Assembly (NCBI RefSeq): GCF_016597815.1
Contig: NZ_VCHA01000002.1
Location: forward strand, 248,001 to 312,000
From: Marinobacter sp. DY40_1A1
GTDB taxonomy: Bacteria > Pseudomonadota > Gammaproteobacteria > Pseudomonadales > Oleiphilaceae
Direction: 5' to 3'
DNA length: 64,000 nt
The position numbers and the translations under genes were made by a program. Of this stretch, positions 57,664 through 64,000 are shown piece after piece (position 1 is the stretch's first letter; each line of letters begins with the position of its first letter). The notes below the pieces were generated by a model. The model was not told the DNA's origin. It saw only the letters and a program-made list of their open reading frames with translations, and did no database searches.

Positions 57664-58524
57664 TCAGAACTTTTCCAGATACCCATCGGGTAACGCTATA
57701 TCCATGGCAATCGGCAAGTGATCCGACATGGGATAGCTCACCACTTCCGAATTCCTTATCTGCAAGCTCGGGCTCACCAGAATATGATCGAGCGCCTTCT
57801 CAGGCCGCCAGCTCGGGAAACTGTGGGCGCTGTCCGGCAGAGGGATCAGATCCGTGTCTTTCAAGGGTGTTTGAGTCAACAACTGCTCTGCATGAGCGTT
57901 CATATCCCCCATCAGCACCACATGCCGGTACTTTGAAATCAGCTCACTGATAAAACCCAACTGTCGCTGCTGCGCTGACTTGCTCAAAGCAAGGTGCATC
58001 ATCACCAACACCAGCGGGTCTTCTTCGGTGCCATAGCGGGCAACAATGGCCCCCCTTCCGGGAAGCCGCCCTGGCAACTTGTATTCTTTTACATCCAGAG
58101 GCCGGAACCTGCTGAGCAAACCATTACTGTGCTGGGCAATCTGCCCCAGATTACGGTTTAACTGCTGATGCCAGTATGGAATGCCCGCCGCTTCGGCAAG
58201 GTACTGAACCTGATTGATGTGCCCACTGCGCAGACTTCCTCCATCACACTCCTGCAACGCTATTACATCGTAGTTGCTCAGTAGCGAGGCTATGCGGTCC
58301 AGATTCTGGATACGGTTACGATGGGGCAGAAAGTGCTGCCAGCTTCTGGTCAGGTAGTGGCGATAGGACGACGTACTGATGCCCACCTGAATGTTAAATG
58401 TGAGCAGCCGAAGGTGGCGCTGAGGCTCAAACAGGGGTACGTGCTCAAGGCCCGAGTTTGAACCTTTCGGCTCACCCCGGGCACTGATAATACCATCGAG
58501 CTGCTTTCTGAAGCGTTTATACAT
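57664..58524 (-). CDS. Endonuclease/exonuclease/phosphatase (EEP) family protein
   Basis: A 286-residue protein with the EEP fold: LLTFNIQVGIS, the metal-binding Glu in VIALQECDGG, HVVLMGDMNAHAEQLL and the terminal SDHLPIAMDIAL. N-terminal residues 1-30 are polar; there is no clear signal peptide, so it may be cytoplasmic. The substrate could be DNA, phospholipid or another phosphodiester; sequence alone does not decide. It lies between rpmG and dsbA, where Pseudomonas also carries an EEP gene. ATG 58524 follows a weak site. Confidence 0.88.
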   Translation of the reverse strand: MYKRFRKQLDGIISARGEPKGSNSGLEHVPLFEPQRHLRLLTFNIQVGISTSSYRHYLTRSWQHFLPHRNRIQNLDRIASLLSNYDVIALQECDGGSLRSGHINQVQYLAEAAGIPYWHQQLNRNLGQIAQHSNGLLSRFRPLDVKEYKLPGRLPGRGAIVARYGTEEDPLVLVMMHLALSKSAQQRQLGFISELISKYRHVVLMGDMNAHAEQLLTQTPLKDTDLIPLPDSAHSFPSWRPEKALDHILVSPSLQIRNSEVVSYPMSDHLPIAMDIALPDGYLEKF

Positions 58525-58579
58525 GATATATCTGCTGTCTTGCTCCGTTTGCCAACCCTAACGCCAGGCGAGGCATGCG

Positions 58580-59215
58580 TTACGGATTCGCAGCCCGCTC
58601 TTTCTCCACCAGATAATCCACAACCGCCAGCGATGCCTCAAGACTACCCGCCATGGACGCACTGACCGTGTACTTGCCATTTACCAGCATAGTCGGTGTG
58701 CCGGTAATTCGCGCGCCCCGGATTTTGGCCTGCGCCTGCTGCATACGCGCATTAACACCAAAACTGTTGTAGTTATTCAGGAACTCTTCGCGATCCACAC
58801 CATAACCCGCAACAAAGTCAGCCAGAGACTCACCATCATTCAACGGTCGACGCTGGCCTGCCAGAGCCTCAAAAAGGGCATCATGCACTTTATCCAGCGA
58901 GTTCATTGCTTCAAGCGCATAGTACGCCTGTGCGTGGGGCGCCCAGGAACGACCCAGAGCCGCAGGTATACGTACATAATTCACATAATCCGGAGCATTG
59001 GCCTCCCAGCTTTCGGCCAGAGGCTTGAAGTCGTAGCAGTGCGGGCAGCCGTACCAGAATACTTCTGCCACCTCAATGTCGGTACCACTGTCTGTGCGCA
59101 CCGGAGTATCCAGCTTTTTGTAATGCACGCCTTCCTGCCAGTCATCCGCATTGGCTTGGCCAAAAACAGCCAGGGCCGCCAACAGCAGACCAACCGTTCT
59201 GAATGCTCGAAACAT
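58580..59215 (-). CDS. dsbA: Thiol:disulfide interchange protein DsbA
   Basis: Periplasmic oxidase that introduces disulfide bonds. The 211-residue precursor has a signal peptide ending AVFGQANA-DDW, the active-site motif FWYGCPHCYDF with CPHC, the inserted helical domain, and the cis-proline loop ITGTPTMLVNGKY. Reoxidation would use DsbB, not in the window. LptD, also encoded here, needs disulfides formed by DsbA-type enzymes. The gene follows cytochrome c4 on the same strand but a terminator separates them. Confidence 0.96.
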   Translation of the reverse strand: MFRAFRTVGLLLAALAVFGQANADDWQEGVHYKKLDTPVRTDSGTDIEVAEVFWYGCPHCYDFKPLAESWEANAPDYVNYVRIPAALGRSWAPHAQAYYALEAMNSLDKVHDALFEALAGQRRPLNDGESLADFVAGYGVDREEFLNNYNSFGVNARMQQAQAKIRGARITGTPTMLVNGKYTVSASMAGSLEASLAVVDYLVEKERAANP

Positions 59216-59311
59216 GAAATATCTCCAGATTTTATAAATGTCGTTATAGGGGAATTATGACCCGCCAAACCTGAAAAGTTCCACTGCTTGCGGATTACAG
59301 GTTCGACAGAC

Positions 59312-59339
59312 GAAAAACCCCGCACTGGGCGGGGTTTTT
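59312..59339 (-). terminator. Intrinsic terminator after cytochrome c4
   Basis: CCCCGC (59318-59323) and GCGGGG (59329-59334) form a stem flanked by AAAAA on the left and TTTTT on the right. Read on the minus strand it ends the cytochrome c4 transcript, so dsbA probably has its own promoter just downstream of it. Confidence 0.88.
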
Positions 59340-59360
59340 GTCAGGCCGTGAACGATTGGA

Positions 59361-59969
59361 TCAGTTCAGTCCAGAAATGTAGCTGGAAACAGCCTCGATT
59401 TCTGCATCGGTCAGCCTGGCAGAGACATCCACCATGATCGCCGCGTGAGAGCCATTAGCACGGGTGCCATCGCGATAGGCTTCCAGCTGCTTGGCCAGAT
59501 ACTCGGCATTCTGGCCACCGATGTGAGGATACCCGGCCGGCTCGTTGCCTTTGCCCTGAGGGCTGTGGCAGGCTGCGCACGCAGGAACACCAGAGGCCAT
59601 GTTTCCACCGCGGTAAAGTGCGGCGCCCTTCTCGACCAACTCCGGATCAGCCTGACTGACAACCATTTTTTGTTGCGCAAAATATGCTGCCAGATCTTGC
59701 AGGTCCTGCTTTGACTTGCCAGTAAGCTGGCCTGTCATCTCAGGAATTGGACGTGAATCTTCCTGGATGGCCACCAACTGGTCAAACAGATACCTTTCAC
59801 CCAGCCCGGATATTTTCGGATAGGACCCCATGATTGGCTTTGCCCCACCTTCACCGTGACAGGCCTGGCAAGCTGCCGCTGCCTGTTTTCCCGCTTCAGG
59901 ATTACCTGCCCCATGCGCCATTGCTGTAAGGCCAACGCCGAAAACAAATCCTGCGATCAGTTTCTTCAT
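59361..59969 (-). CDS. Diheme cytochrome c4
   Basis: A 202-residue periplasmic c-type cytochrome with a signal peptide (MKKLIAGFVFGVGLTAMAHGA) and two heme-binding motifs: CQACH near the N-terminus and CAACH near residue 120, each within a class I cytochrome fold, with axial methionines likely in KPIMGSYPKISG and SHAAIMVD. It shuttles electrons from the bc1 complex to terminal oxidases. ATG 59969 has GCGGAG upstream; the frame runs upstream without a signal peptide. It is divergent from engB. Confidence 0.95.
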   Translation of the reverse strand: MKKLIAGFVFGVGLTAMAHGAGNPEAGKQAAAACQACHGEGGAKPIMGSYPKISGLGERYLFDQLVAIQEDSRPIPEMTGQLTGKSKQDLQDLAAYFAQQKMVVSQADPELVEKGAALYRGGNMASGVPACAACHSPQGKGNEPAGYPHIGGQNAEYLAKQLEAYRDGTRANGSHAAIMVDVSARLTDAEIEAVSSYISGLN

Positions 59970-60142
59970 GCTCGCTCCGCTTCTCTCATCTCGAATATAT
60001 TCTTGGTTTACAGCCGGCAGGCGCTGTTCAGTCAGGCTCAAGACCAGGGCTGACAGCGGTTACGCCAAGCGTACCGCCCGGAATTGGTGTAGCATTATAC
60101 ATTAATCTCTAATAACTGAAATCCAAAGGAAAGCCAACCGCT

Positions 60143-60781
60143 GTGGACTCTGACCTGACTCAAAAAAGCATCTCTTTTAACAGCGCTCGCTTCCTGATTA
60201 GCGCCCCCCGGCTGGAAGACTGCCCACCAGATATAGGCGCAGAAGTCGCCTTCGCCGGGCGTTCAAACGCAGGAAAGTCCAGTGCCATGAACGCAATTAC
60301 CGCGAACGGGAAGCTGGCCCGCACCAGTAAAACACCCGGTCGCACGCGCCTGATCAACTTTTTTTCCCTGAATCGCGAGCACGCCCGGCTGGTGGATTTA
60401 CCTGGGTACGGCTATGCGAAAGTATCCCGGGACATGAAAGATGACTGGCAAAAGCACCTGGGACAATACCTGAACCAACGCCAATGCCTGAGAGGCCTGG
60501 TTCTGGTGATGGACATTCGCCACCCGCTCACCGAATTCGATCAAATGATGGTGGAATGGTGCGAACATAACAAGCTGCCACTGATGATTCTGGCCACCAA
60601 AGCCGACAAACTTAAATTCGGGCAAGCAAAAACCACCATGCTGGAGATCGCCAAAAAGCTGAAGGCGTTTTCCTGTGTTGAGCATTTGATTATGTTCTCG
60701 TCAACATCCAAACGCGGCGTTGATGAGTGCCGGTCGGCACTGACAGACTGGCTGGAAGATTCAGCAGAAAGCACTCAATAG
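60143..60781 (+). CDS. engB: Ribosome biogenesis GTPase EngB (YsxC/YihA)
   Basis: A 212-residue GTPase required for large-subunit assembly. It starts at GTG 60143, with AAAGGAAA upstream. G1 is [13 protein letters not shown], the switch I Thr lies in [13 protein letters not shown]3 is [11 protein letters not shown] and G4 ATKADKLK. Length and motif spacing are normal. The linkage of cytochrome c4 and engB is conserved in Pseudomonas and E. coli relatives. Confidence 0.97.
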   Translation: MDSDLTQKSISFNSARFLISAPRLEDCPPDIGAEVAFAGRSNAGKSSAMNAITANGKLARTSKTPGRTRLINFFSLNREHARLVDLPGYGYAKVSRDMKDDWQKHLGQYLNQRQCLRGLVLVMDIRHPLTEFDQMMVEWCEHNKLPLMILATKADKLKFGQAKTTMLEIAKKLKAFSCVEHLIMFSSTSKRGVDECRSALTDWLEDSAESTQ

Positions 60782-60791
60782 CGAAGAAAAA

Positions 60792-60815
60792 ACCGGCCTG
60801 CGAAAACAGGCCGGT
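60792..60815 (-). terminator. Strong terminator between engB and the TetR gene
   Basis: ACCGGCCTG (60792-60800) pairs perfectly with CAGGCCGGT (60807-60815) across a CGAAAA loop. Read on the minus strand it is followed by a T-run (TTTTTT), so it ends the TetR transcript; on the plus strand it may also stop engB but lacks a U-run. The 130 bp to the TetR stop hold a second small stem-loop and nothing else recognisable. Confidence 0.85.
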
Positions 60816-60945
60816 AAAACGTCAGGGTTTGCGACGTGTTAAAACCTGAGAACTCACTCAGGGGGGCGCCGGAAACGTCCGAATTGCCCGCGCCACACAC
60901 TAAGACACCAACCGCCCGGAAAAGTTCCGAAGCAGGCACCTGGAT

Positions 60946-61626
60946 TTAGCCCACCGAAACTTCGCGTTCACCCTCCTGCTCCGGCATGGTTGGTCGATAC
61001 TTCTCCCTGAGCTCCAGAACCTGCTCACGATAAACCGGCGTCACATAAGGGATCTCAAGCGTCAGCACCTGATAAATTCCCTGTTTCAGCTCACGGAGAG
61101 TCAGACATGCCGACGCCTTTTCACCGTGTGCGGTTTTCAGGAACGCCATCCAGTTGGTGACAATCAGCCAGACGTTCAGCGACATGGCGGCTCGAAGCGT
61201 ATCGGGCTGAGGCTCCAGAACCCCGCCTTCCGCCAGCTTCTCGAAAATTCTGCTTATGGCCGCCAGACATCGATCTGTGAACTCTCGATAGTCATTTCGT
61301 AAGCGCTGATCCCTGTCCAACAGGTTTTCAAGATCCCGATGAAGAAACCGGTAACTCCATAGCCCGTCAAAAACAGACTCCAGGTAAAACGTCATGTCGT
61401 CCAGATTCAGCGGCCGGTTTTCAGGAATATCAAGGTAGTAATCCACCAGCTTTTCGTATTCCTGAAATATCTCGTAAATGATGTCGGACTTATTACGAAA
61501 GTGGTAATAGAGATTGCCCGGCGAAATCGCCAGGTACGCTGCAATATGGTTGGTTGTAACGTTCCGCTCACCTTGCTCGTTAAACAGCTCAAGGCTCGAC
61601 AGTAAGATCTTGTCTCTGGTTTTCAT
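60946..61626 (-). CDS. TetR/AcrR family transcriptional regulator
   Basis: A 226-residue regulator. The N-terminal helix-turn-helix is LLSSLELFNEQGERNVTTNHIAAYLAISPGNLYYHFRNKSDI; the C-terminal ligand domain has the TetR-like helices LESVFDGLWSYRFLHRDLENLLDRD. ATG 61626 is chosen; a GTG at 61659 is in frame but lacks a ribosome site. The ligand is unknown, perhaps an aldehyde, alcohol or fatty acid because it is divergent from an aldehyde dehydrogenase. A perfect palindrome sits in the shared promoter region. Confidence 0.9.
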   Translation of the reverse strand: MKTRDKILLSSLELFNEQGERNVTTNHIAAYLAISPGNLYYHFRNKSDIIYEIFQEYEKLVDYYLDIPENRPLNLDDMTFYLESVFDGLWSYRFLHRDLENLLDRDQRLRNDYREFTDRCLAAISRIFEKLAEGGVLEPQPDTLRAAMSLNVWLIVTNWMAFLKTAHGEKASACLTLRELKQGIYQVLTLEIPYVTPVYREQVLELREKYRPTMPEQEGEREVSVG

Positions 61627-61687
61627 AAGCTCATCGACGTTTGTTGTTTTGCAGCTCACAGATGGCCCAATTGGCCATCGGAGTCGC

Positions 61688-61716
61688 TTGACTCCCTAGA
61701 GTATATACTCTAATAA
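61688..61716 (+). promoter_or_regulatory. Promoter with a 16-bp palindromic operator (TetR / aldehyde dehydrogenase)
   Basis: TTGACT (61688-61693) and TAATAA (61711-61716), 17 bp apart, form a good sigma-70 promoter toward the dehydrogenase. The spacer contains TAGAGTATATACTCTA (61697-61712), a perfect palindrome. On the minus strand TTGCAC and TATATA, 18 bp apart, could serve the regulator. A TetR dimer on this site would block both. Confidence 0.72.
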
Positions 61717-61804
61717 TACCGTACAGTGCAAATTGAGCGTTTTTTCGCCACCAAAATAACATCGGGCCGCCGCCCTTGTGCGGCGGTGCCAAGAGGAGGA
61801 CACC

Positions 61805-63250
61805 ATGGGTGCCAGCGTTGTTCAGCTCTCAGAGAGCCAAAGTCACATTCAACAGACCCACCGGGTGTTTGAGATACAGAAAAAAGCGTTTCACGATCAC
61901 CCATCGCCGACGCTGGCCGAGCGCAAGCAAAACCTGGAGCGCCTCAAGCAGGCCCTGTTGTCCTATCAGGATCGCATTCTGGATGCCATTGACAGGGACT
62001 TTTCCTGTCGTTCGCGAGATGAATCGCTGATTGCAGAGGTGATGCCCTCCATCCAGGGAATCAACTACACCCTGAAAAATCTCGGCGGCTGGATGAAGCC
62101 TTCCCGCCGGCACGTTTCCATCCTTTTTCAACCTGCCAGCAACAAAGTCTGTTATCAGCCAAAAGGCGTGGTCGGCGTAATCGTGCCCTGGAACTACCCA
62201 CTTTATCTGGCCGTAGGGCCGCTTGTTGCCTCTCTTTCAGCGGGTAACCGAACCATGATCAAGATGTCTGAGTTCACCCCTCACACATCCGCACTGTTCA
62301 AAGAACTTATTGAAGCCACTTTCCCGGAAGACCTGGTCGCCGTTATTAATGGCGAAGCCGATGTTGCAGCCGATTTTTCAGCGCGACCTTTTGACCACAT
62401 GCTATTCACCGGCTCCACCTCTGTAGGCAAGCTGGTCATGCGCGCTGCTTCCGAGAATCTGACACCGGTTACCCTGGAGTTAGGCGGCAAGTCACCTGCC
62501 ATAGTTTCTCCGGATGTCCCGCTTGAAGACGCAGCCCAGCGCATCGCTTTCGGCAAGGCCTTCAATGCAGGCCAGACCTGTGTGGCGCCAGACTATGTGC
62601 TCTGTCCGGCTGATCGCACACAGGCCTTTGTAGACGAGTTTCGGGCCCAGCTCTCTGAAATGTACCCCTCAATAAGAGATAACGACGACTACAGCGCCAT
62701 TATCAATGAGCGCCAGTACAATCGTTTGAAAGGTTACCTCGAGGATGCCAGGGCCAAAGGCGCCGAGCTGATAGAGATCAATCCTGCAAAAGAGAACATG
62801 AGTGATGGTACCCGGAAGATCCCGGTGACCCTGGTGCTGAAAACAACACCGGAGATGAAGCTCATGCAAGATGAGATCTTTGGCCCGATCCTTCCGATTG
62901 TAAGCTATGACAATCTTGATGAGGCCATACAGTTCATCAATGACCGCCCGCGCCCTCTAGCCCTGTACTTTTTCGGTTACGACCGCGAACAGCAGAGCCA
63001 AGTGACCGATAAAACCCTGTCTGGCGGCATGTGCATAAACGACTCTCTGATGCACGTCGCCCAGGATGACCTGCCGTTTGGCGGTGTAGGGGATTCCGGC
63101 ATGGGCCATTACCATGGCAAGGAAGGTTTTTTGACCTTCTCACACCAGCGCGCAATTTTTGCAAAACAGAAGTTTAACAGTGGCAAATTTGTATACCCCC
63201 CATATGGCACATCTGCCCACAGAATGATTTACAAGCTTTTCATCCGTTAA
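61805..63250 (+). CDS. Coniferyl aldehyde dehydrogenase-type NAD(P)-dependent dehydrogenase
   Basis: Oxidises an aldehyde to the acid. The 481-residue ALDH-superfamily protein has the Rossmann region GVVGVIVPWNYPLYLAVGPL, the general base in LELGGKSPAIV and the nucleophilic Cys in NAGQTCVAPDYVL, with a C-terminal PFGGVGDSGMGHYHGKEGF. It resembles coniferyl aldehyde dehydrogenases, but the same group also acts on long-chain aliphatic aldehydes, which suits the adjacent Tat protein. The start is ATG 61805, preceded by AGGAGGA. Confidence 0.9.
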   Translation: MGASVVQLSESQSHIQQTHRVFEIQKKAFHDHPSPTLAERKQNLERLKQALLSYQDRILDAIDRDFSCRSRDESLIAEVMPSIQGINYTLKNLGGWMKPSRRHVSILFQPASNKVCYQPKGVVGVIVPWNYPLYLAVGPLVASLSAGNRTMIKMSEFTPHTSALFKELIEATFPEDLVAVINGEADVAADFSARPFDHMLFTGSTSVGKLVMRAASENLTPVTLELGGKSPAIVSPDVPLEDAAQRIAFGKAFNAGQTCVAPDYVLCPADRTQAFVDEFRAQLSEMYPSIRDNDDYSAIINERQYNRLKGYLEDARAKGAELIEINPAKENMSDGTRKIPVTLVLKTTPEMKLMQDEIFGPILPIVSYDNLDEAIQFINDRPRPLALYFFGYDREQQSQVTDKTLSGGMCINDSLMHVAQDDLPFGGVGDSGMGHYHGKEGFLTFSHQRAIFAKQKFNSGKFVYPPYGTSAHRMIYKLFIR

Positions 63251-63265
63251 GCACCTTGCACTGCA

Positions 63266-63287
63266 ACCGGGGCCCATTCGCCCCGGT
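63266..63287 (+). other. Intercistronic stem-loop after the aldehyde dehydrogenase
   Basis: ACCGGGGC (63266-63273) pairs perfectly with GCCCCGGT (63280-63287), loop CCATTC. There is no U-run, so the two genes could remain one transcript; the loop may stabilise the upstream message or partly terminate. Confidence 0.5.
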
Positions 63288-63320
63288 AATCGCCTACTCC
63301 AAAACAAGAGCGAGCCGATT

Positions 63321-63956
63321 ATGACTGACCCCCTCTCTCCAACCGACGAACTGGATTCTCTTTGCCTCGACCGGCGCAGCTTTCTTCGTACCGGCCTTGG
63401 GGGCGCGCTCTTTTTGGGCACCGTGAGCCTGACTGCCGGCCTCAGTGGCTGTGCAACAGCACCCGCCGGCCGCCTTGGTGCTGTCGACACCCGCATGGAT
63501 GCGCGTTACCAATTCCAGTTTTTGTCCGCTGATGACATAGAACTATTAGAAGCCCTGCTCCCGGCCATCCTCGGCTCCGCGCTTCCAGAACAAGCTAACG
63601 CGAGACGCATCGCAATTGCAGGCACCGTCGAACGCATTGATATGGGCATTCACAAATTTGGCCCCGCGAACCAGAAAGAGCTCAGGCAATTGTTTGACCT
63701 GCTCAACTTTGGTCTTACGCGTGTCACCATAGCCCGAGTTTGGCCAGCTTGGCGCGACGCCACTGCGGAGCAAGCTGATGCATTCCTTCAGCGCTGGCGT
63801 TCAAGCAGCATTGGCCTTTTCAACAATGGCTATATGGCGCTGACAAAAATAAGCAACGTGGCATTTTACGGCCATCAGGAGAACTGGCAGCTTTCAGGCT
63901 ATCCGGGGCCACCCGACTGGGCGGTTCAGGCCCTGCCGCAATTCCGCAGCGCCTGA
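63321..63956 (+). CDS. Twin-arginine signal protein, probable small subunit of a membrane GMC oxidoreductase
   Basis: A 211-residue exported protein. DRRSFLRTGLGGALFLGTVSL is a Tat signal and the following LSGC may also make it a lipoprotein. The mature part (FLSADDIELLEALLPAILGS...) resembles the gluconate 2-dehydrogenase subunit 3-like group, which often lies beside a GMC flavoprotein alcohol dehydrogenase. No such gene is visible because the window ends 44 bp later. The neighbouring aldehyde dehydrogenase would make an alcohol-to-acid pathway plausible (inference). ATG 63321 lies 70 bp after the dehydrogenase. Confidence 0.78.
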   Translation: MTDPLSPTDELDSLCLDRRSFLRTGLGGALFLGTVSLTAGLSGCATAPAGRLGAVDTRMDARYQFQFLSADDIELLEALLPAILGSALPEQANARRIAIAGTVERIDMGIHKFGPANQKELRQLFDLLNFGLTRVTIARVWPAWRDATAEQADAFLQRWRSSSIGLFNNGYMALTKISNVAFYGHQENWQLSGYPGPPDWAVQALPQFRSA

Positions 63957-64000
63957 CGCTCCGCCAGCTGTTTTAGCCCGCTATTTTGACTGCCATCTAA

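Noticed and set aside
60816..60945. Small RNA gene between the engB terminator and the TetR gene
   Set aside because: There is a small CTGAG/CTCAG stem-loop but no promoter or own terminator, so it is most simply the 3' untranslated region of the TetR transcript.

Overview
The window looks like chromosomal DNA of a marine gammaproteobacterium close to Marinobacter or Pseudomonas. The GC content is moderate, genes are densely packed, and blocks of gene order match the Pseudomonas aeruginosa chromosome as I recall it: lptD-surA-pdxA-rsmA-apaH, amgK-murU, rpe-gph-trpE-trpGDC, crp/vfr-osmC-speD, argB-algC-dut-coaBC-radC-rpmB-rpmG, and dsbA-cytochrome c4-engB. No IS element, phage gene, CRISPR array, tRNA or rRNA was seen. 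The genus is an inference from gene order and protein character, not from a search.

Layout. 1-7843 (minus strand): an envelope/housekeeping operon lptD-surA-pdxA-rsmA-apaH followed by a DUF423 membrane protein, thiS and a thiG cut by the window edge; apaG is missing. 8120-10621 (plus): cell-wall recycling kinase amgK, murU and a DnaJ/TerB co-chaperone. 10636-13061: a DUF3530 gene, rpe and gph. 13056-17262: a tryptophan regulon with a leader peptide (Trp-Trp-Arg-Trp) and alternative hairpins before trpE, then trpG-trpD-trpC. A strong intrinsic terminator that should end the trp transcript lies inside the first codons of the next gene, a MATE exporter.

17284-38600 is an accessory block between trpC and crp, genes that are neighbours in Pseudomonas. 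It holds a five-gene TonB/ABC iron (heme or siderophore) uptake operon with an orphan OmpR-type regulator, both behind Fur-like boxes; a DUF4202 gene divergent from a membrane diguanylate cyclase; a GST; a glycine betaine/choline-type ABC transporter; solute-binding and META-domain lipoproteins; a second GST; a lipase-like hydrolase; and a molybdate cluster (ModE-like regulator, modABC) with a visible promoter and operator half-sites.

38597-41799: crp, osmC, speD and an orphan phosphoribulokinase. 41863-45642: a giant PilZ-DUF1631-GGDEF-EAL protein whose two catalytic domains both look degenerate. 45832-46908: a lipoprotein aminopeptidase. 46882-56108 (minus): coaBC-dut-algC-argB-(unknown)-argE-argA. 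The AlgC protein carries a long membrane/periplasmic N-terminus. 56292-60781: radC, rpmB-rpmG, an EEP-family nuclease/phosphatase, dsbA, cytochrome c4 and engB. 60946-64000: a TetR regulator divergent from a coniferyl-type aldehyde dehydrogenase, with a 16-bp palindrome sitting in the spacer of the dehydrogenase promoter, then a twin-arginine protein of the type that often precedes a membrane GMC alcohol dehydrogenase; the window ends before that gene would appear.

The most noteworthy signals are regulatory: the trp leader, the terminator buried in the MATE start, the operator pair at modA, the TetR operator/promoter, and the Fur-boxed orphan regulator with a changed acidic pocket. Two protein architectures also stand out: the DUF1631 c-di-GMP-related protein and the membrane-anchored phosphomannomutase.
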